From NCBI GenBank assembly GCA_023213315.1, contig JAKCPI010015660.1:1-64000 (forward strand): a stretch of 64,000 nt of DNA, read 5' to 3'. The stretch comes from Euborellia annulipes (Eukaryota; Arthropoda; Insecta; Dermaptera; Anisolabididae). Shown one piece after another: positions 1-13,903 of this stretch. Positions within the stretch are counted from its first letter, which is position 1; the number at the start of each line of letters is the position of its first letter. The notes beneath the pieces were generated by a model, which was not told the origin of the DNA, ran no database searches, and saw only the letters and a program-made list of their open reading frames with translations. Both the position numbers and the translations under genes were made by a program.

Positions 1-357
1 AAATTCTTATGTCTAGAAAACTACCTAATAGATAGTTTTTTTCATTCGTAAAAGAATTTTGTAAAAAAAAAGTCACTAGACTTTTATAAGTTAAGCTAAA
101 GAGAGAGGGATTTATCAAGGATGGGAAACCAGCCAATTCAGCAAGTTAGCCAAAAATATCGAGATAGGATAAATAAGTGTAGATTGTTGGATAAGTTAGT
201 CATAAAATATTATTAAAAGAATATATTAAAAAAAAAAAGTAAAGAAATATAATTTGATGAAGCTAAGATGCAAATTATATTTTTACAATAAATATACATT
301 TTATATTAATTTCTAAATTATTTAATTAACCATTTTCTAAAGTATAATTTTAAACAT
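1..357. other. AT-rich sequence downstream of NDUFS3
   Basis: This stretch follows the NDUFS3 stop codon on the minus strand. It is AT-rich and probably includes the 3' UTR. I see no reading frame, RNA gene or recognisable repeat in it. Confidence 0.5.
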
Positions 358-3300
358 TTATTCCTTCTTTTCTTCAGTGCTTTTTACTATTTCTTCTGGC
401 TCAGTTCCTTTTCTAAAATTGGGAAATTGTTCCCAAGGAGCTGATAAATCAAAACGTCGAAATTCTTGAGTTAATTCCAAAGGTTCACATACAACTCGTT
501 TTTTCTCATCATCGTAACGTAACTAAAAAAGAGATTTATTTTAATTTCGTATTATATATTTTAGTTTACAAGGTTTTTTACCTCAACATAGCCACTTAAA
601 GGAAAATCTTTCCTAAAAGGATGACCTTCAAAACCATAATCTGTTAAAATCCTTCTAAGATCAGGATGATTAGCAAAGAAGACGCCATACATATCCCAAA
701 TTTCTCTTTCATACCAATTAGCAGCTTTAAAAATGTCACAAGCTGAATCAAGAGGCGTTAGCTCATCTGTATAAGTTTTCACTCTTATTCTAGAATTGAA
801 TCGGAGTGAAAGTATATTATATATTACCTGAAATAAATCAATATTGTAATTTAGTTATTTTTTAATTGTGGAAACATTTTATATGAAAAAGTTAAAAAAA
901 TAAATAATAACATTTAACTGCATGATAAAATTGTTGAGGAAGTTTAGGGGTTCAAACTTCCCCTTGAGACTAGCAAGGGCGTCCGCAGGATTTTTTGCAG
1001 GGGGGGGGGCAAGTCACTTCCAGATAAGTTAAAAAAAACGTACTTTGATATTAATAATGTTATACATCTCTTAGTATTTAAAGCTTTCTCACCGCGGCAA
1101 GGTGGATGTATACTGAGAAAGGTTTTTTTGTATTTTTTTTTTTTTTTTATACATTTTTTTGTATCATTTTAATTTTCCAGGGGGGGGGGGGGCAAGTGCC
1201 TGGTTGCCCTCCACCTGCGGACGCCCATGGAGACTAGATATTTTAGGATATAAGAGAAGCATTTAAGAGATTATATATAGAAAATTTAAAATATAAAAAT
1301 ACTGTAGGGTCTTGCTAATCCTGACTTCGGTACTCTGAGGTACCGGCTTATCCGGTGTGTTTAAAAGTCACTTCTTCGGGATATTGCAGCAAAAAATATG
1401 GGTAATTTAAGAAAACAAAGTCTCATTTTAGATTTTTTCAAGAGATAAATATGTAATTTTGCATTATATTATGTTTCGGGTAAACCGGCATTTTAAGAAT
1501 CAGAGCCGGTCCTGTTTAGGCCGGATTAGCAAAACTCTACTGTATCTTAAATTTTGGCAACTAACAAGTTTAATATCTGGTTTCAGAGGAGTATATTGAA
1601 AATCTACCAGAGGGATATATTGAAAATCTAAACGATAAAGGAGAAACTACAAATTTACTCCTAGGGGATCAGAAGAAAGTATTAAAATTTGGAGTGAATC
1701 GGCCTCCAGGGAGCAATCGTTCCCCATTTATTATATCTATCTGGAGATTGGGAAATATACTGAAGATCTTGATCTCATCCCATTATAAATTTCTGGGTGC
1801 ATCTATGCTTTTTAAATTCACATTATAGCCTTTTTAATACCACAGTTAAGGTATATCTAGGCAGAGGCAGCTGGGGGCCTGGGGCGTCACTAGAAGAGGG
1901 GGCCTATATTCATTTTGTACTAGAGGTGTATATTAAATTTTTTCGGGGCCGGAGGGGGGGGGCGAACTCATTTTTAAATATTCCCCTCCTACATGCATAA
2001 AAATATTTTTAAAATACCTTATATCCTTGAACCCTGAGGGCCAGGATTCTCAAAGACAAATTTTCATTAAATTTTTTTTTTTTTTTTATAAATTTTTACG
2101 TTACTTGAGCCTTGAGGGCCCCGGGCCCTCTCAAAAACAAATATTTGGGGGCCTATGCCACCTCGGTACGCCTCTAGTACCAAATAATAGTTGTTCTTAA
2201 TTTGTTGCACAAAATATGTTGGAGTGTATGAATATACGTACAGTGAGGGATAATATTAAGTCCCACACATGCGTTTGCTACTTGTGATTATTTCATTGTT
2301 TTTATAAAAGAAATTGAAAATTTCCAATAAAGATTTTCATTTTCTTTTATAAAAACAATGAAATAATCACAAGTAAAAAACTCATGGCTCGGACTTAATA
2401 TTGTCCCTCACTGTACATACATATCCTTTGTAAATGATAATCATTCCTAATTGTTAGCGTTAATGTTTATATTAATCTTGTGATTTTGGTTCGGTTATGA
2501 AATAGTGTTTATTATATGGTGCAATTACACTGATAAACAAAAAAAAACTTTCGGCGGATATCTTGGTATCCAACACTGGTTTTACGACAATTGAGGCATG
2601 CTGATTATAAATATGCAAACCGTTTGTCTCTATCACATACCGTTTTTGAGATATCTGACATTAACCATTTATATATGAGTCATTCATTCCACGTCAAATC
2701 GATACACTTTTTAACCTCACCATCACAGATTTCTATGAAATTTGGGTCATAGGTAGAGTCAATAGAGACTAAGAAAAAGCCCCAATTTCAACTTGATATC
2801 TCAACTCGTTTTAGAAATATGGCGTGTTAAAGTTGTCAAAAATGGCAAAAAATCGATCTAACCACATCTATTTAAATTGCTATAAAATCACTTAGAGATG
2901 AGATAGAGAGATAAATGAGGTGTCATTTTACAGCTTTTTAGATGCCCTTTCCAAAGATATATAATACAACTGGGGTGGTAATAAAAAAAAAAAATTAATT
3001 TCAAAATCAACCTCGGCAGGAAGAGAAAAATGGTTTTCAGATTTGTAATCAGCATGAAAAACGGCATTAGAAAATGTAAACATCTTGTCAGATGTCTGTG
3101 GCTTGTTTTTCAGTGTTATTAAAGAGGTAATTTTAAGCCCCATTACCAATATAAATATAAACAAAACCCATGAATCAATATAGTATATAAACAATTTTTT
3201 AGCTGTTATTACACTTGTAGAATGTATTTATAATGCCCTTCAGTTTAATCATTTAATCATTAACTTTAGATTATTTTAACTTATTATCTTTATTTGAAAC

Positions 3301-3931
3301 ATTGATTCTGTGATACAACTATTCAGCAACCTTTTACGTATCAAAATTTCAACTTAAGACAAATAGTTAAAATAAACGTAATCTAAAGGGAATATCCATT
3401 ATTATTATAAGAATATACTTCAAATCTATATTTTCGACTAGGAACATCCATTCCAGCAATATCCGACAAATTGCAAAATTGGGCATTGTGATGGTCTTTT
3501 AGAAATTGTAGAACTGGAAGAATTCCTTCAGGAGATATTAAAATTTCGAGTTCATCCCCTGAAGTAATCTGAACAACTTGAACGTATTTTGGTAGACATT
3601 CGGCAACATATTTTCCAAAATCACTCAATTGAGCTCTTTGTAGTTGATCCGATTTCCTTACAGTCGCTTAAAATATTAAATTAATTATTAATAATGTCAT
3701 ATATATATATATTACATAAATAAAAGAGAATGAACATACGTCTGGTTTCTTTAGAGGCTGCATCGGTGTGCTGAAATCTTCTTATAAATGGAATTAATTT
3801 CGATTGATCTAAAAGAAATATCACATTGAATTTATATTAAATAAAAATGATAATGAATAGATACCTTTGCTTTTTAAATGTTGTGAAGAACGAATTAAAG
3901 TAGAAAAATTCCTTAATATTTGGAAGGCCAT
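358..3931 (-). CDS. NDUFS3: NADH dehydrogenase [ubiquinone] iron-sulfur protein 3, mitochondrial (complex I 30 kDa subunit)
   Basis: Core subunit of the peripheral arm of respiratory complex I in the mitochondrial matrix. Exons on the minus strand are 3931-3865, 3808-3740, 3666-3419, 827-582 and 522-358, all with GT-AG introns; together they make 264 codons plus stop, the length of human NDUFS3. Residues 1-22 ([16 protein letters not shown]...) are basic and hydroxylated without acidic residues, as in a mitochondrial presequence. Exon 3 carries [14 protein letters not shown]. Exon 4 holds the family signature [20 protein letters not shown] followed by [20 protein letters not shown] (residues about 166-206). 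Exon 5 starts [20 protein letters not shown] and ends in a charged tail. Intron 3 is about 2.6 kb and is filled with transposons (974-2413). The protein-level match is unambiguous; only UTR limits are unknown. Confidence 0.97.
974..1229. mobile_element. Short hAT-like MITE with G-tracts
   Basis: Ends are near-perfect inverted repeats (CAAGGGCGTCCGCAGG and CATGGGCGTCCGCAGG read inward). It is flanked by the 8-bp duplication GAGACTAG at 966-973 and 1230-1237. Inside are two long G runs. It has no coding capacity and lies in NDUFS3 intron 3. Confidence 0.85.
1312..1542. mobile_element. Tc1/mariner or pogo-type MITE (TA target site)
   Basis: TA dinucleotides flank the element at 1310-1311 and 1543-1544. 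Inverted ends are CTGTAGGGTCTTGCTAATCC on the left and CAGTAGAGTTTTGCTAATCC read inward from the right. It is about 230 bp, has no reading frame, and lies in NDUFS3 intron 3. Confidence 0.75.
1862..2176. mobile_element. Degraded hAT-like element of the GAGGCGTACCGAGG family
   Basis: The left part (CTGGGGGCCTGGGGCGTCAC) and the right end (CTCGGTACGCCTCTA) match the elements at 5543 and 8885. The left terminus lacks the GTACCGAG segment. I could not find a clean target duplication, so the limits are approximate. Confidence 0.6.
2241..2413. mobile_element. Palindromic Tc1/mariner-type MITE (TA flanked)
   Basis: Almost the whole 173 bp is an inverted repeat with ends CAGTGAGGGAtAATATTAAG and a short AT loop. 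TA flanks both ends. A second copy of the family lies at 14847-15060. Confidence 0.8.
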
Positions 3932-5842
3932 TATGGATCAAAAATAGCAATGAAGTTAGCCACAAAAGGGCAAATTCATCAAGTGATACCAGGTTATTAA
4001 TAAGAAAAAAAAATTATTAAATAGCCTATATAATTTTATTTTCACTTTAATATTTAAATAGTATTTGTTGTTGTGTTCAGAGTTGGGTTTTATACATGAT
4101 TTTCCAGTTTTATACAAAAATCGCGGATAAAACTGTATAAAACGTATAAAATGTATAAAAAGTATAATATGTATAAAACTAGGATGCGTATGCGCAAACC
4201 CGACGAGAAAAGAAATTCAAAAAAAAAAAATCATTTATGGCTAGAATGAGTCCTATTTTTTATTATTTATATATAAAAACAAATTTTCAAAAATGCCAGT
4301 TGGCAAATGATTGACCTTTATAAACTAAATAAAGGGCGTGGCAAAACAGGCGCCCGCCACGGGCGCAAAACAAAGGGGACCGACCTAGTTGTGAGCTGCA
4401 TCAGGTTTTTATTATTTTGGGAATTAAATTTTATTTTGAATATAAAATTTTAAAAATTAATACGCCAGCCCCCCCCTCTACCCCTCACATGAGGTATAAA
4501 AAACAGTTGAGAATAAAAAAAAAGTTCAGGAGGTGGATTTGAACTCGCGACGTTTGGTTACTTGAGAATGAAAAAAAAATATAGAATTATTGAGGACGAA
4601 TTAACCAACTGAGCTATCATTTATCTAATTCTCATTAAGAATAAAACATATAAGAATCATGAAATAAAAGAAGTATTAAAAAAATTTTAATATTCTACAT
4701 ATGATATATCATTTTTTATAATTTTTTATGCAGATTAATAATTTATATTCAAAATTGCAATATCATGCCTAGTTTTCAAATAATTCAATGGGCAAACATC
4801 AGATTGTTTATGCCTTGATGTAATTAAACCAAAAACTCTATCTAACATATGATACATGTCATTAATTCTTGAATTCCCCCTGATTCCAGAGAACTAAAGC
4901 CCTTTTAATTATATGATCTAATTTGGGAGTTATTGGCGATCAAAGTTAAGCTTATTTTCGTCCTTAATGACATCAACATTCAATTTTCTATATTATCGAA
5001 AAAAGCTTATTTAGCATTGTCTGATTAAAACCAAATTTTTACCAGAGATTTATAATTAAAAAATGAGTTTTTTTCTAAAGTTTCATTAAGATTGGTAAAG
5101 AAATAAATAAAATATTTACTATTTTGTAAATTGAGTTTTAGAATTTGGGATCTCAGATGCGAGCCTAGAGACGGTTCATAGATCGCTCTCTTTACCCATC
5201 CGGGATTCCGAATTCTAAAACTCAATTTACAAAATAGTAAATATTTTATTTATTTCTTTACCAATCTTAATGAAACTTTAGAAAAAAACTCATTTTTTAA
5301 TTATAAATCTCTGGTAAAAATTTGGTTTTAATCAGACAATGCTAAATAAGCTTTTTCGATAATATAGAAAATTGAATGTTGATGTCATTAAGGTCGAAAA
5401 TAAGCTTAACTTTGATCGCCAATAACTTGCAAATTAGATCATATAATTAACAGGGCTTTAGTTCTCTGGAATCAGGGGGAATTCAAGAATTAATGACATG
5501 TATCATATGTTAGATAGAGTTTTTGGTTTAATTACATCAAGGCAGAGGCGTACCGAGGCAGTTGGGGGCCTGGGGCGGCACTAGAAGAGGGGGCCTTTAT
5601 ACATTTTGTAACAGATTTTTTTTTTTTTTTTTGGGGTTGCTCATCTTTAAATATCTCTCTCCTCAATACACAATAATATTTTTAAAATACCGTATATCCC
5701 TGAACCCCAAAGGGTCAGAGCCTCTCAAAGAAAAATTTTCATTAAATTTTGTTTTTTTTTTAACTAAATTTTTCCGTTTTCATTTGAGCCCTGAGGGCCC
5801 CGGGGCCTCTCAAAGATAAATTTTCATTTAATTTTTTTTTTT

Positions 5843-6045
5843 AGTAGTAGGTAGCGTGCCTACCTCCTATATCAAACGTCGCGGGTTCGGATCCCAGGCA
5901 GTCCGATGATTTTATATAAGCCATTTGGATACCAAATGGCTTAAATAGAAATGCCAGGACCCTCAATAGATATATTAAACATACGAGTAAAAAGTCTTAA
6001 ATGGCCTAAGTTGCCGAAAAGACTGTGTGAATGAGAAGTATGGGA
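5843..6045 (+). mobile_element. tRNA-derived SINE, uninterrupted copy
   Basis: It has a B box in GCGGGTTCGGATCCC and an A-box-like head GTAGCGTGCCTACC. The body contains CCATTTGGATACCAAATGG (a short palindrome), and the tail reads AAATGGCCTAAGTTGCCGAA. It is the same subfamily as the copy split by the 310-bp array at 37736/40738 and shows what that copy looked like before insertion. Confidence 0.75.
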
Positions 6046-7557
6046 AAATATTTATATTTTGTTACCATGGCAACCATTTCTCCAATCTCCTCTATGAAGT
6101 ACAAGAGTAAAGTGGTCTTCAGAAGATTTCAATTGCAAAATGAGAATATACATTTTAAAGAGAATCTAAAAAATAATTGATTTATGAATTAAAAAAAAAA
6201 ATCGTTGGAGCGAATTTTGAGAAAATCGAAAAAAACTGAAAAAGTACATCAGTAAAGTACTAGTACTTTTTGGCCGATTTTCATTAAAAGCTTATTTTCA
6301 CAGTCTAGGAGGGTATAAAACTTAAATATAAAATTTCAATCTCCTAGCTCAATTCCTTCATGCTTCAAATTGAACACACACCCACCCATCCACAGACAGA
6401 CCATGTCGCGAATATATATTAACATATATATAGAGGTAAGAGAAAGTAAAAAATATATTCTTAATTATTCAATTTTAGTTCCATGTGAATATTCTCTAGG
6501 AAATTCTAAACTCATTACAAAAGATCCGATGCGAATTGGTTGCGCGGTTTCCGAGTTATAGACAATTGAATTATCAATATTTTTATTCATTTCCAATGTT
6601 AATTATTTTGACCTCTTGATTTGGCCAAAGGAGGGAGGGTCGTGGGCGGCAGGCTCCCCCACCCCACCGCTCTGATTGTTGATGAGGAGAAAAAGCCGCC
6701 AGCCGCCTCTCCCCCTCCCCTCTTTTCTAAGAAAAATGATTTCTCTTTTTAAAAATAATAATTTAATAGCTTTTAAGCCAAATTTTTTTTTTTTTTTTGG
6801 ACATTTAGAAGAATTATAAAAATTGAACGAGAAAAAAAAAATTAATTAAGCAGTGAGAGAATATTGCCAAATAAATGATAGTTAGACCTATATATTTAGT
6901 TAGATGTAAAATCTTTCAATTCTTCATCATTACATGGTTGTTATATTTATTTGAAAATTTCGATATTTCGATCTTGTATTACTGTAGGGTAGTTAAATAT
7001 CAAAGTGTAAAATTTAATTTAGATGAAATGATTTGAGTACTTCAAAATATTACTGAGGTACTTTTTAAAAGGGCATCTAAATAATAATTGATTTATATGA
7101 ATTTTAATCTAAAAAGTAAAAGATTTACCATGTTACCATGGCAACCATTTCAGCTATCTTTCCTATGAAGAACAAGAGTAAAGTAGTCTTCAGAAGATTT
7201 CAACGGCAAAATGAGAATATACATTTTAAAGAGCATCTAAAAAATAATTGATTTATTAATTTAAAAAAAAATCGTTAGAGCGGATTTTGAGAAAATCGAA
7301 AAAAACTGAAAAACTACATCAGTAAAGTACTAGTACTTTTTCGCTGATTTTGATTAAAAGCTTATTTCCACGCCTCAGAGGGGTGTCTAACTTAAATATA
7401 AAATTTCACCCTCCTAGCTCAATTTCTTCATGCTTAAAATTGAACACACATAGGCAAGAGAATGTAAAAAAAAAAAAAAAAAAATAGGGGGGCCGTGAGT
7501 TATTTATTTGGTTCGCAACTCAAAAGGTTTAACAAGCACTGAACTAAAGGTCTAAAG

Positions 7558-8107
7558 CAGGGGTGGGCAAAAGCCGGCCCGCGGGCCGGATCCGGCCCTT
7601 TTGCTTACTTTATCCGGCCCGTTGAAAAATCCCTTTTATGCGATTTTGTTGAAATCAACAGTATAAATAATCAAATATATAAATAATAGAGTATTATAAT
7701 TTCGAAGAGCCGTAACCATATCACTACTTTTATGTACGCAACATACTAGGTCTGTTCGATTATAATCTTTCATTAACTGATTTATTTAATGACCATTAAT
7801 TTAATATAATGGATCATATTTCTTTAAAAATTACGTGACATATTTTACTGGGCAAAAATTGTTCGCATGTACACCCAAGTAAGACAATTTATTATTACTA
7901 TTATCTATTATTAACTGTCAAATTTCTTTGTCCAAATGCTTTAAAATGATACTTAGAGTGTTTTTGCCTAAAAAAACTTCTTGGGCAGGGAAAAACTCCA
8001 CCCAAAACATTCGGGTGTGGAAAGCGTACGCGGTATAGTCCTGCGGCCCGGGAGACATTTTGAAAATTTCATTTTGGCCCGCGCTTAAAAGTATTTGCCC
8101 ACCCCTG
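7558..8107. mobile_element. Non-autonomous hAT element (CAGGGGTGGGCAAA ends)
   Basis: The ends CAGGGGTGGGCAAA and TTTGCCCACCCCTG (sequence tatttgcccacccctg) are the classic hAT termini. The 8-bp duplication GTCTAAAG lies at 7550-7557 and 8108-8115. Near both ends are GGCCCGCGGGCC-type GC-rich palindromes. It is 550 bp with no transposase frame. Confidence 0.92.
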
Positions 8108-8884
8108 GTCTAAAGGGATGGATTTTATTATTTAATATATTTAAGAGAAATAAGCAAGCATCTCTTTGATTGAAGGCAAAATATTTTGAAATTTTATTTT
8201 TTCTCAAAGGATCGAATTTTTTATAGAAAAATATGCAGTCTTTTATTCTTATAGTTAAAAAAAGTTTCGAATAAAATTTTATAAAAGCATAAAAAGATGA
8301 AATCAATCAATTTGGCAATTATTTCAAATGATGGGAGAGCATCAATTTGTTTTTTCTAATTCGATCGGCGCCCAGAGTGCAGCCAGGGAGCCTCGCTTCA
8401 CTCTCGTCTAGGCTTTTTTTCACGCGCAGATTCGCTTTTCAAAAAGTCGCTATATCTCTCTTATTTTTTGTTGGATTTGAGGAAAAATGCAAAACTGGTC
8501 TTTTTATTCAATTATAAAGCTATAGATATTTTTTTATTTAACTACGACCACATAAAATGGGGGTTTATTAATTGCCTTTTACATCTTCAAATTTTAAATG
8601 CCTCCAATTATCCTAATCCGATATTTAATCATGATTCATTTTCACAAAGATTTGATTACCTTCTCTAGTCTCATAAAAAATATTCTGGAGGGAAGGAAAA
8701 AGGGATTAAATATTTTGCCTTCTCTTCTATACATTGATATAGAATAGATAATACGTACTACCAAATTATTATTTCTTTTTAACTTTGCCCATCAACCGTA
8801 GCTTTGGTAGGGACCAATATTTTTTTCTTAAATAGTGGGTGGGCTGTGTGTTCAATTTGAAGCATGAAGGAATTGAGCTAGGAG

Positions 8885-9664
8885 CAGAGGCGTACCGAGG
8901 CAGTTGGGGGCTTGGGGCGGAACTAGAAGAGGGGGCCTTATATTGAATTTTTTTTTGGGGGGTGCTTATCTTTAAATATCCTTCTCCTCCATACACAAAA
9001 ATATTTTTAAAATACCGTATATCCCTGAACCCCAAGGGCCCCGGGGCCTCTCAAAGGGAAATTTTCACTAAATTTTGTTTTTACTTGAGCCCTGAGGGCC
9101 CCGGGGCCTCTCAAAGAGAAATTTTCATTAAATTTTGTTGTTTTTTTTTTATCTAAATTTTTCCGTTTTTACTTGAGAGCCCTGAGGGCCCCGGGGCCTC
9201 TCAAAGAGAAATTTTCATTAAATTTTGTTTTTACTTGAGCCCTGAGGGCCCCGGGGCCTCTCAAAGAGAAATTTTCATTAAATTTTGTTGTTTTTTTTTA
9301 TCTAAATTTTTCCGTTTTTACTTGAGAGCCCTGAGGGCCCCGGGGCCTCTCAAAGGGAAATTTTTATTAAATTTTGTTTTTACTTGAGCCCTGAAGGCCC
9401 CGGGGCCTCTCAAAGAGAAATTTTCATTAAATTTTGTTGTTTTTTTTTTCTAAATTTTTCCGTTTTTACTTGAGCCCTGAGGGCCCCGGGGCCTCTCAAA
9501 GGGAAATTTTTATTAAATTTTGTTTTTACTTGAGTCCTGAGGGCCCCGGGGCCTTTCAAAGGGAAATTTTCATTGAATTTTTTTTTTATTAATATATGGG
9601 GGCCTATGCCGGCTCGGGGCCTGGGGCGGACCGCCCCCCTCGCCCCCCCCTCGGTACGCCACTG
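8885..9664. mobile_element. hAT-like element with internal minisatellite
   Basis: The left end is CAGAGGCGTACCGAGGCAGT; the right end is shared with the composite insertion. From about 9030 to 9560 there are roughly eight tandem copies of a unit built on GAGGGCCCCGGGGCCTCTCA plus an AT-rich segment (AAATTTTCATTAAATTTTGT). Unit lengths alternate between about 60 and 90 bp. Reading frames here are products of the repeat, not genes. Confidence 0.8.
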
Positions 9665-9985
9665 CATCAAGGCATAAACAATCTGATGTTTGCCCATTGA
9701 ATTATTTGAAAACTAGGCATGATATTGTAATTTTGAATATAAATTATTAATCTGCATAAAAAATTATAAAAAATGATATATCATATGTAGAATATTAAAA
9801 TTTTTTTAATACTTCTTTTATTTCATGTTTCTCATATGGCTTATTTTTCTAGAAGAGAAATAGATAAACGATAGCTTAGTTGGTTAATTCGTTCTCAAGT
9901 AGTCCATTTTATTTTCCAATCTCTCGTAACCAAACTTCGCGAGTTCAAATCCACCTCCTGAACATTTTTTTTTTAAATCATATTA

Positions 9986-11077
9986 TCAATTTCCTTTTAT
10001 TTTAATGCTAACTTATAATTTCATTTATCTGTCATTATAACGAGAGAAAGGATTTGTGGAATATAAATTTTGGCAATCCTTTGTTTAGGGAATTTTGACA
10101 AATTTTTAAATAACTTTTTTTACTTTCTAGAATAGAGAAAGTATTGTAATCGTAAAAAAATTCGACTTCGAGATTTTGATGTTTCTCCACGTTTTAGACC
10201 TCCCTGAGTCCAAAAATACCATTTTGGGCATTATGTCTTGTGTGTGTGTGTGTGAATACGATTGCTTAAAAACCAAAGCAGCCAGATTAATGAAATTTGG
10301 TATATGTCCCTTACACTAAAATTGTAGATTTCTATCAACTTTTGGAGTAAATACGTCACCTGGAAGTAGTACTTTACCTAATAAGTTTTTTCAAAAATTT
10401 TGAAATTTTTAATTTCTTTGTTATGATAAAATACTCAATTTTAAAAAGTTTTTATTCTTTGACCCAGAAAAAGACATTTTTCGTTAATTTTGATAAAAAA
10501 TCAAAACAAAATCATACAGGTGTCATAAAAAAGGGGTAAATATAAACAAATGACGTAATTCCAAAAGAATATACGAGAAAGTCTCGGGGAAGTCATTCCC
10601 CATATTTTTTTTTACGTTGGCATGAAGGGCACAATTTTAACCAATTACCCTGGCTGGATTTGGAGAACGAATCTGGAGGAGCAAATGAGCAGGGTATTAT
10701 CACAGATTAATGATATATCATTAATGAGGAACTTGGCCAAAAAAAGGTTAGGAAACACTGGATTATGGGGGGGGGGGGCGCAAGTTAGACACTTGCCACA
10801 GGCGCTTCATACCCTTGTTACGGCACTGCCAGGGAATTTCAATTGTTACAAATAAACCACAGTTAAACCGAAAATCAATCTATGGCTATCAGTACATGAC
10901 ACAACTTTCGAATAGTGAAAATTATATTTTAAATTTAATAGATTATAAACCTTTTCATTTGATTTTCATTAATTAGAGTCAATCAGCTTCAAGAGGAAGA
11001 AATGAAAATGAGGATTGGATTAAAAGGATATCAAGAAATTTTTTAAAATAACTATATATTCAAATTTAATTTTTTTT
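9986..11077. other. Intergenic AT-rich DNA with transposon remnants
   Basis: This lies downstream of MDP1. Around 10130-10400 it carries a diverged repeat that recurs at 14460, 17300, 41390 and 44280 (text such as TTCGACTTCGAGATTTTGAT). A remnant with an 11-13 G run lies near 10767-10830. No gene is seen. Confidence 0.5.
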
Positions 11078-12893
<1,816 letters not shown>

Positions 12894-13699
12894 TTTTATA
12901 TTTGAACTAATTTAAAATTAAGAGTTTAAAGAAATCAATTCATAGATAAATAGTAAAATTCTGATTAAAAAATGAGCGTGTTAATAATTTGAAATTGTTT
13001 CTAGTAAAATTAGAAAGGTTTTTTTTTGAGGAAATGAGTTGACAACTGATGAACTGATGAGGAAAAATGTGATTGGAATGTACGAAGTGCCAATATTATT
13101 CATAACTTTCAAAATAATAAAATAAATATTAAATATTTGCTACCTATTTATTTAATTTATATTAAATAAGTATGTAATAGGGAATATAATATATATATAA
13201 TCTTGTAATTTTAAAATCTTTATTTTTTTAACGAAAAGATAAAGATTAAATTTAAATTTTATAAATAAAGTTTAATTTAAATCATAGTTTTAAAATTTTA
13301 TATGCTTTTTTATTTTTGATTAGTTGGCCTCTTGCTTCATGGACCTCAGATCTTCTTCATAGATCTACTTTCACTTATAATCGGAAACATAGGAAAGCAA
13401 ATTTTGCATATTCAACAATTTGATATTATTATTAATTAGATCTCAAACTTTGAATACCCCAATCTAAAATTTTAAAATCTAATAATTCTGTAAAATAAGA
13501 TTATATATTTCACTTCACTAATATCACATTATAATTAATCATTAAAAGTTCTACTTCTACCCTAGTAATTGTTAAAATATTTTGATAAATTTGTGAAACA
13601 AAAGAAATCCATCATTTTTAAAAAATCACAATAATCAATTGGATATCTCTTCTATAAATTGAAACTTACTACTATTTCTTTTTAATAGACCGTTCTCAT

Positions 13700-13830
13700 C
13701 ATTTTTTCCCTTGCGAGGATTTATTCTCGCTTCTATTTATTCTTATATTTTTCCCAAAACGTTCAAAATAGATTTCTTCAAGTTCTTATCCTGGTATCCC
13801 TTTTCAATTTTAAAATCTTTTCAATTTAAA
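13700..13830 (+). other. Possible 5' non-coding exon of the MANBAL gene
   Basis: A consensus donor, GTAAGT, starts at 13831 and faces the acceptor (TTTTTAG) at 13896-13902 just before the coding exon. This suggests a short 5' UTR exon ending at 13830. Its beginning cannot be seen; the left limit is nominal. Confidence 0.4.
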
Positions 13831-13903
13831 GTAAGTAATAAATTTTGAATTATATAAAAGTTACAATTTTTTTTTTTAATTTTATATAAATTTTTAGCCT
13901 ACA

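Larger units (their letters stand above)
5543..9664. mobile_element. Composite hAT-like insertion inside the foldback element
   Basis: It begins CAGAGGCGTACCGAGG and ends in GGTACGCCACTG, which are inverted termini. It is bounded by the 8-bp duplication CATCAAGG at 5535-5542 and 9665-9672. Inside it are a SINE copy (5843-6045), two diverged copies of a roughly 320-bp repeat starting with TTACCATGGCAACCATTTC (about 6060-6380 and 7130-7450), an intact hAT MITE (7558-8107) and a second left end of the same family at 8885. No transposase frame is visible. Recombination between two copies, or serial insertion, would explain the structure. Confidence 0.75.
4511..9985. repeat. Large foldback (palindromic) element with tRNA-like ends, split by a later insertion
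   Basis: The left arm runs about 4511-5141. The right arm runs 5211-5542 and resumes at 9665-9985, after the insertion at 5543-9664. Without the insert the two arms match as reverse complements over roughly 600 bp around a spacer near 5142-5210. Both outer ends carry a tRNA-like sequence (minus strand about 4535-4620, plus strand about 9865-9962). This contains an exact A-box form, TAGCTTAGTTGG, in the right copy (TAGCTCAGTTGG in the left) and a B-box-like AGTTCAAATCC, with a longer gap than in a normal tRNA. I see no protein gene. Confidence 0.8.

Noticed and set aside
2928..3194. 88-codon open frame on the minus strand in NDUFS3 intron 3
   Set aside because: Low-complexity hydrophobic translation with no known motif; it lies in intronic repeat DNA between confirmed exons.
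9863..9965. A functional tRNA gene
   Set aside because: A and B boxes are visible but the gap between them is too long, the arms do not close well, and the sequence is a terminal part of a foldback repeat.
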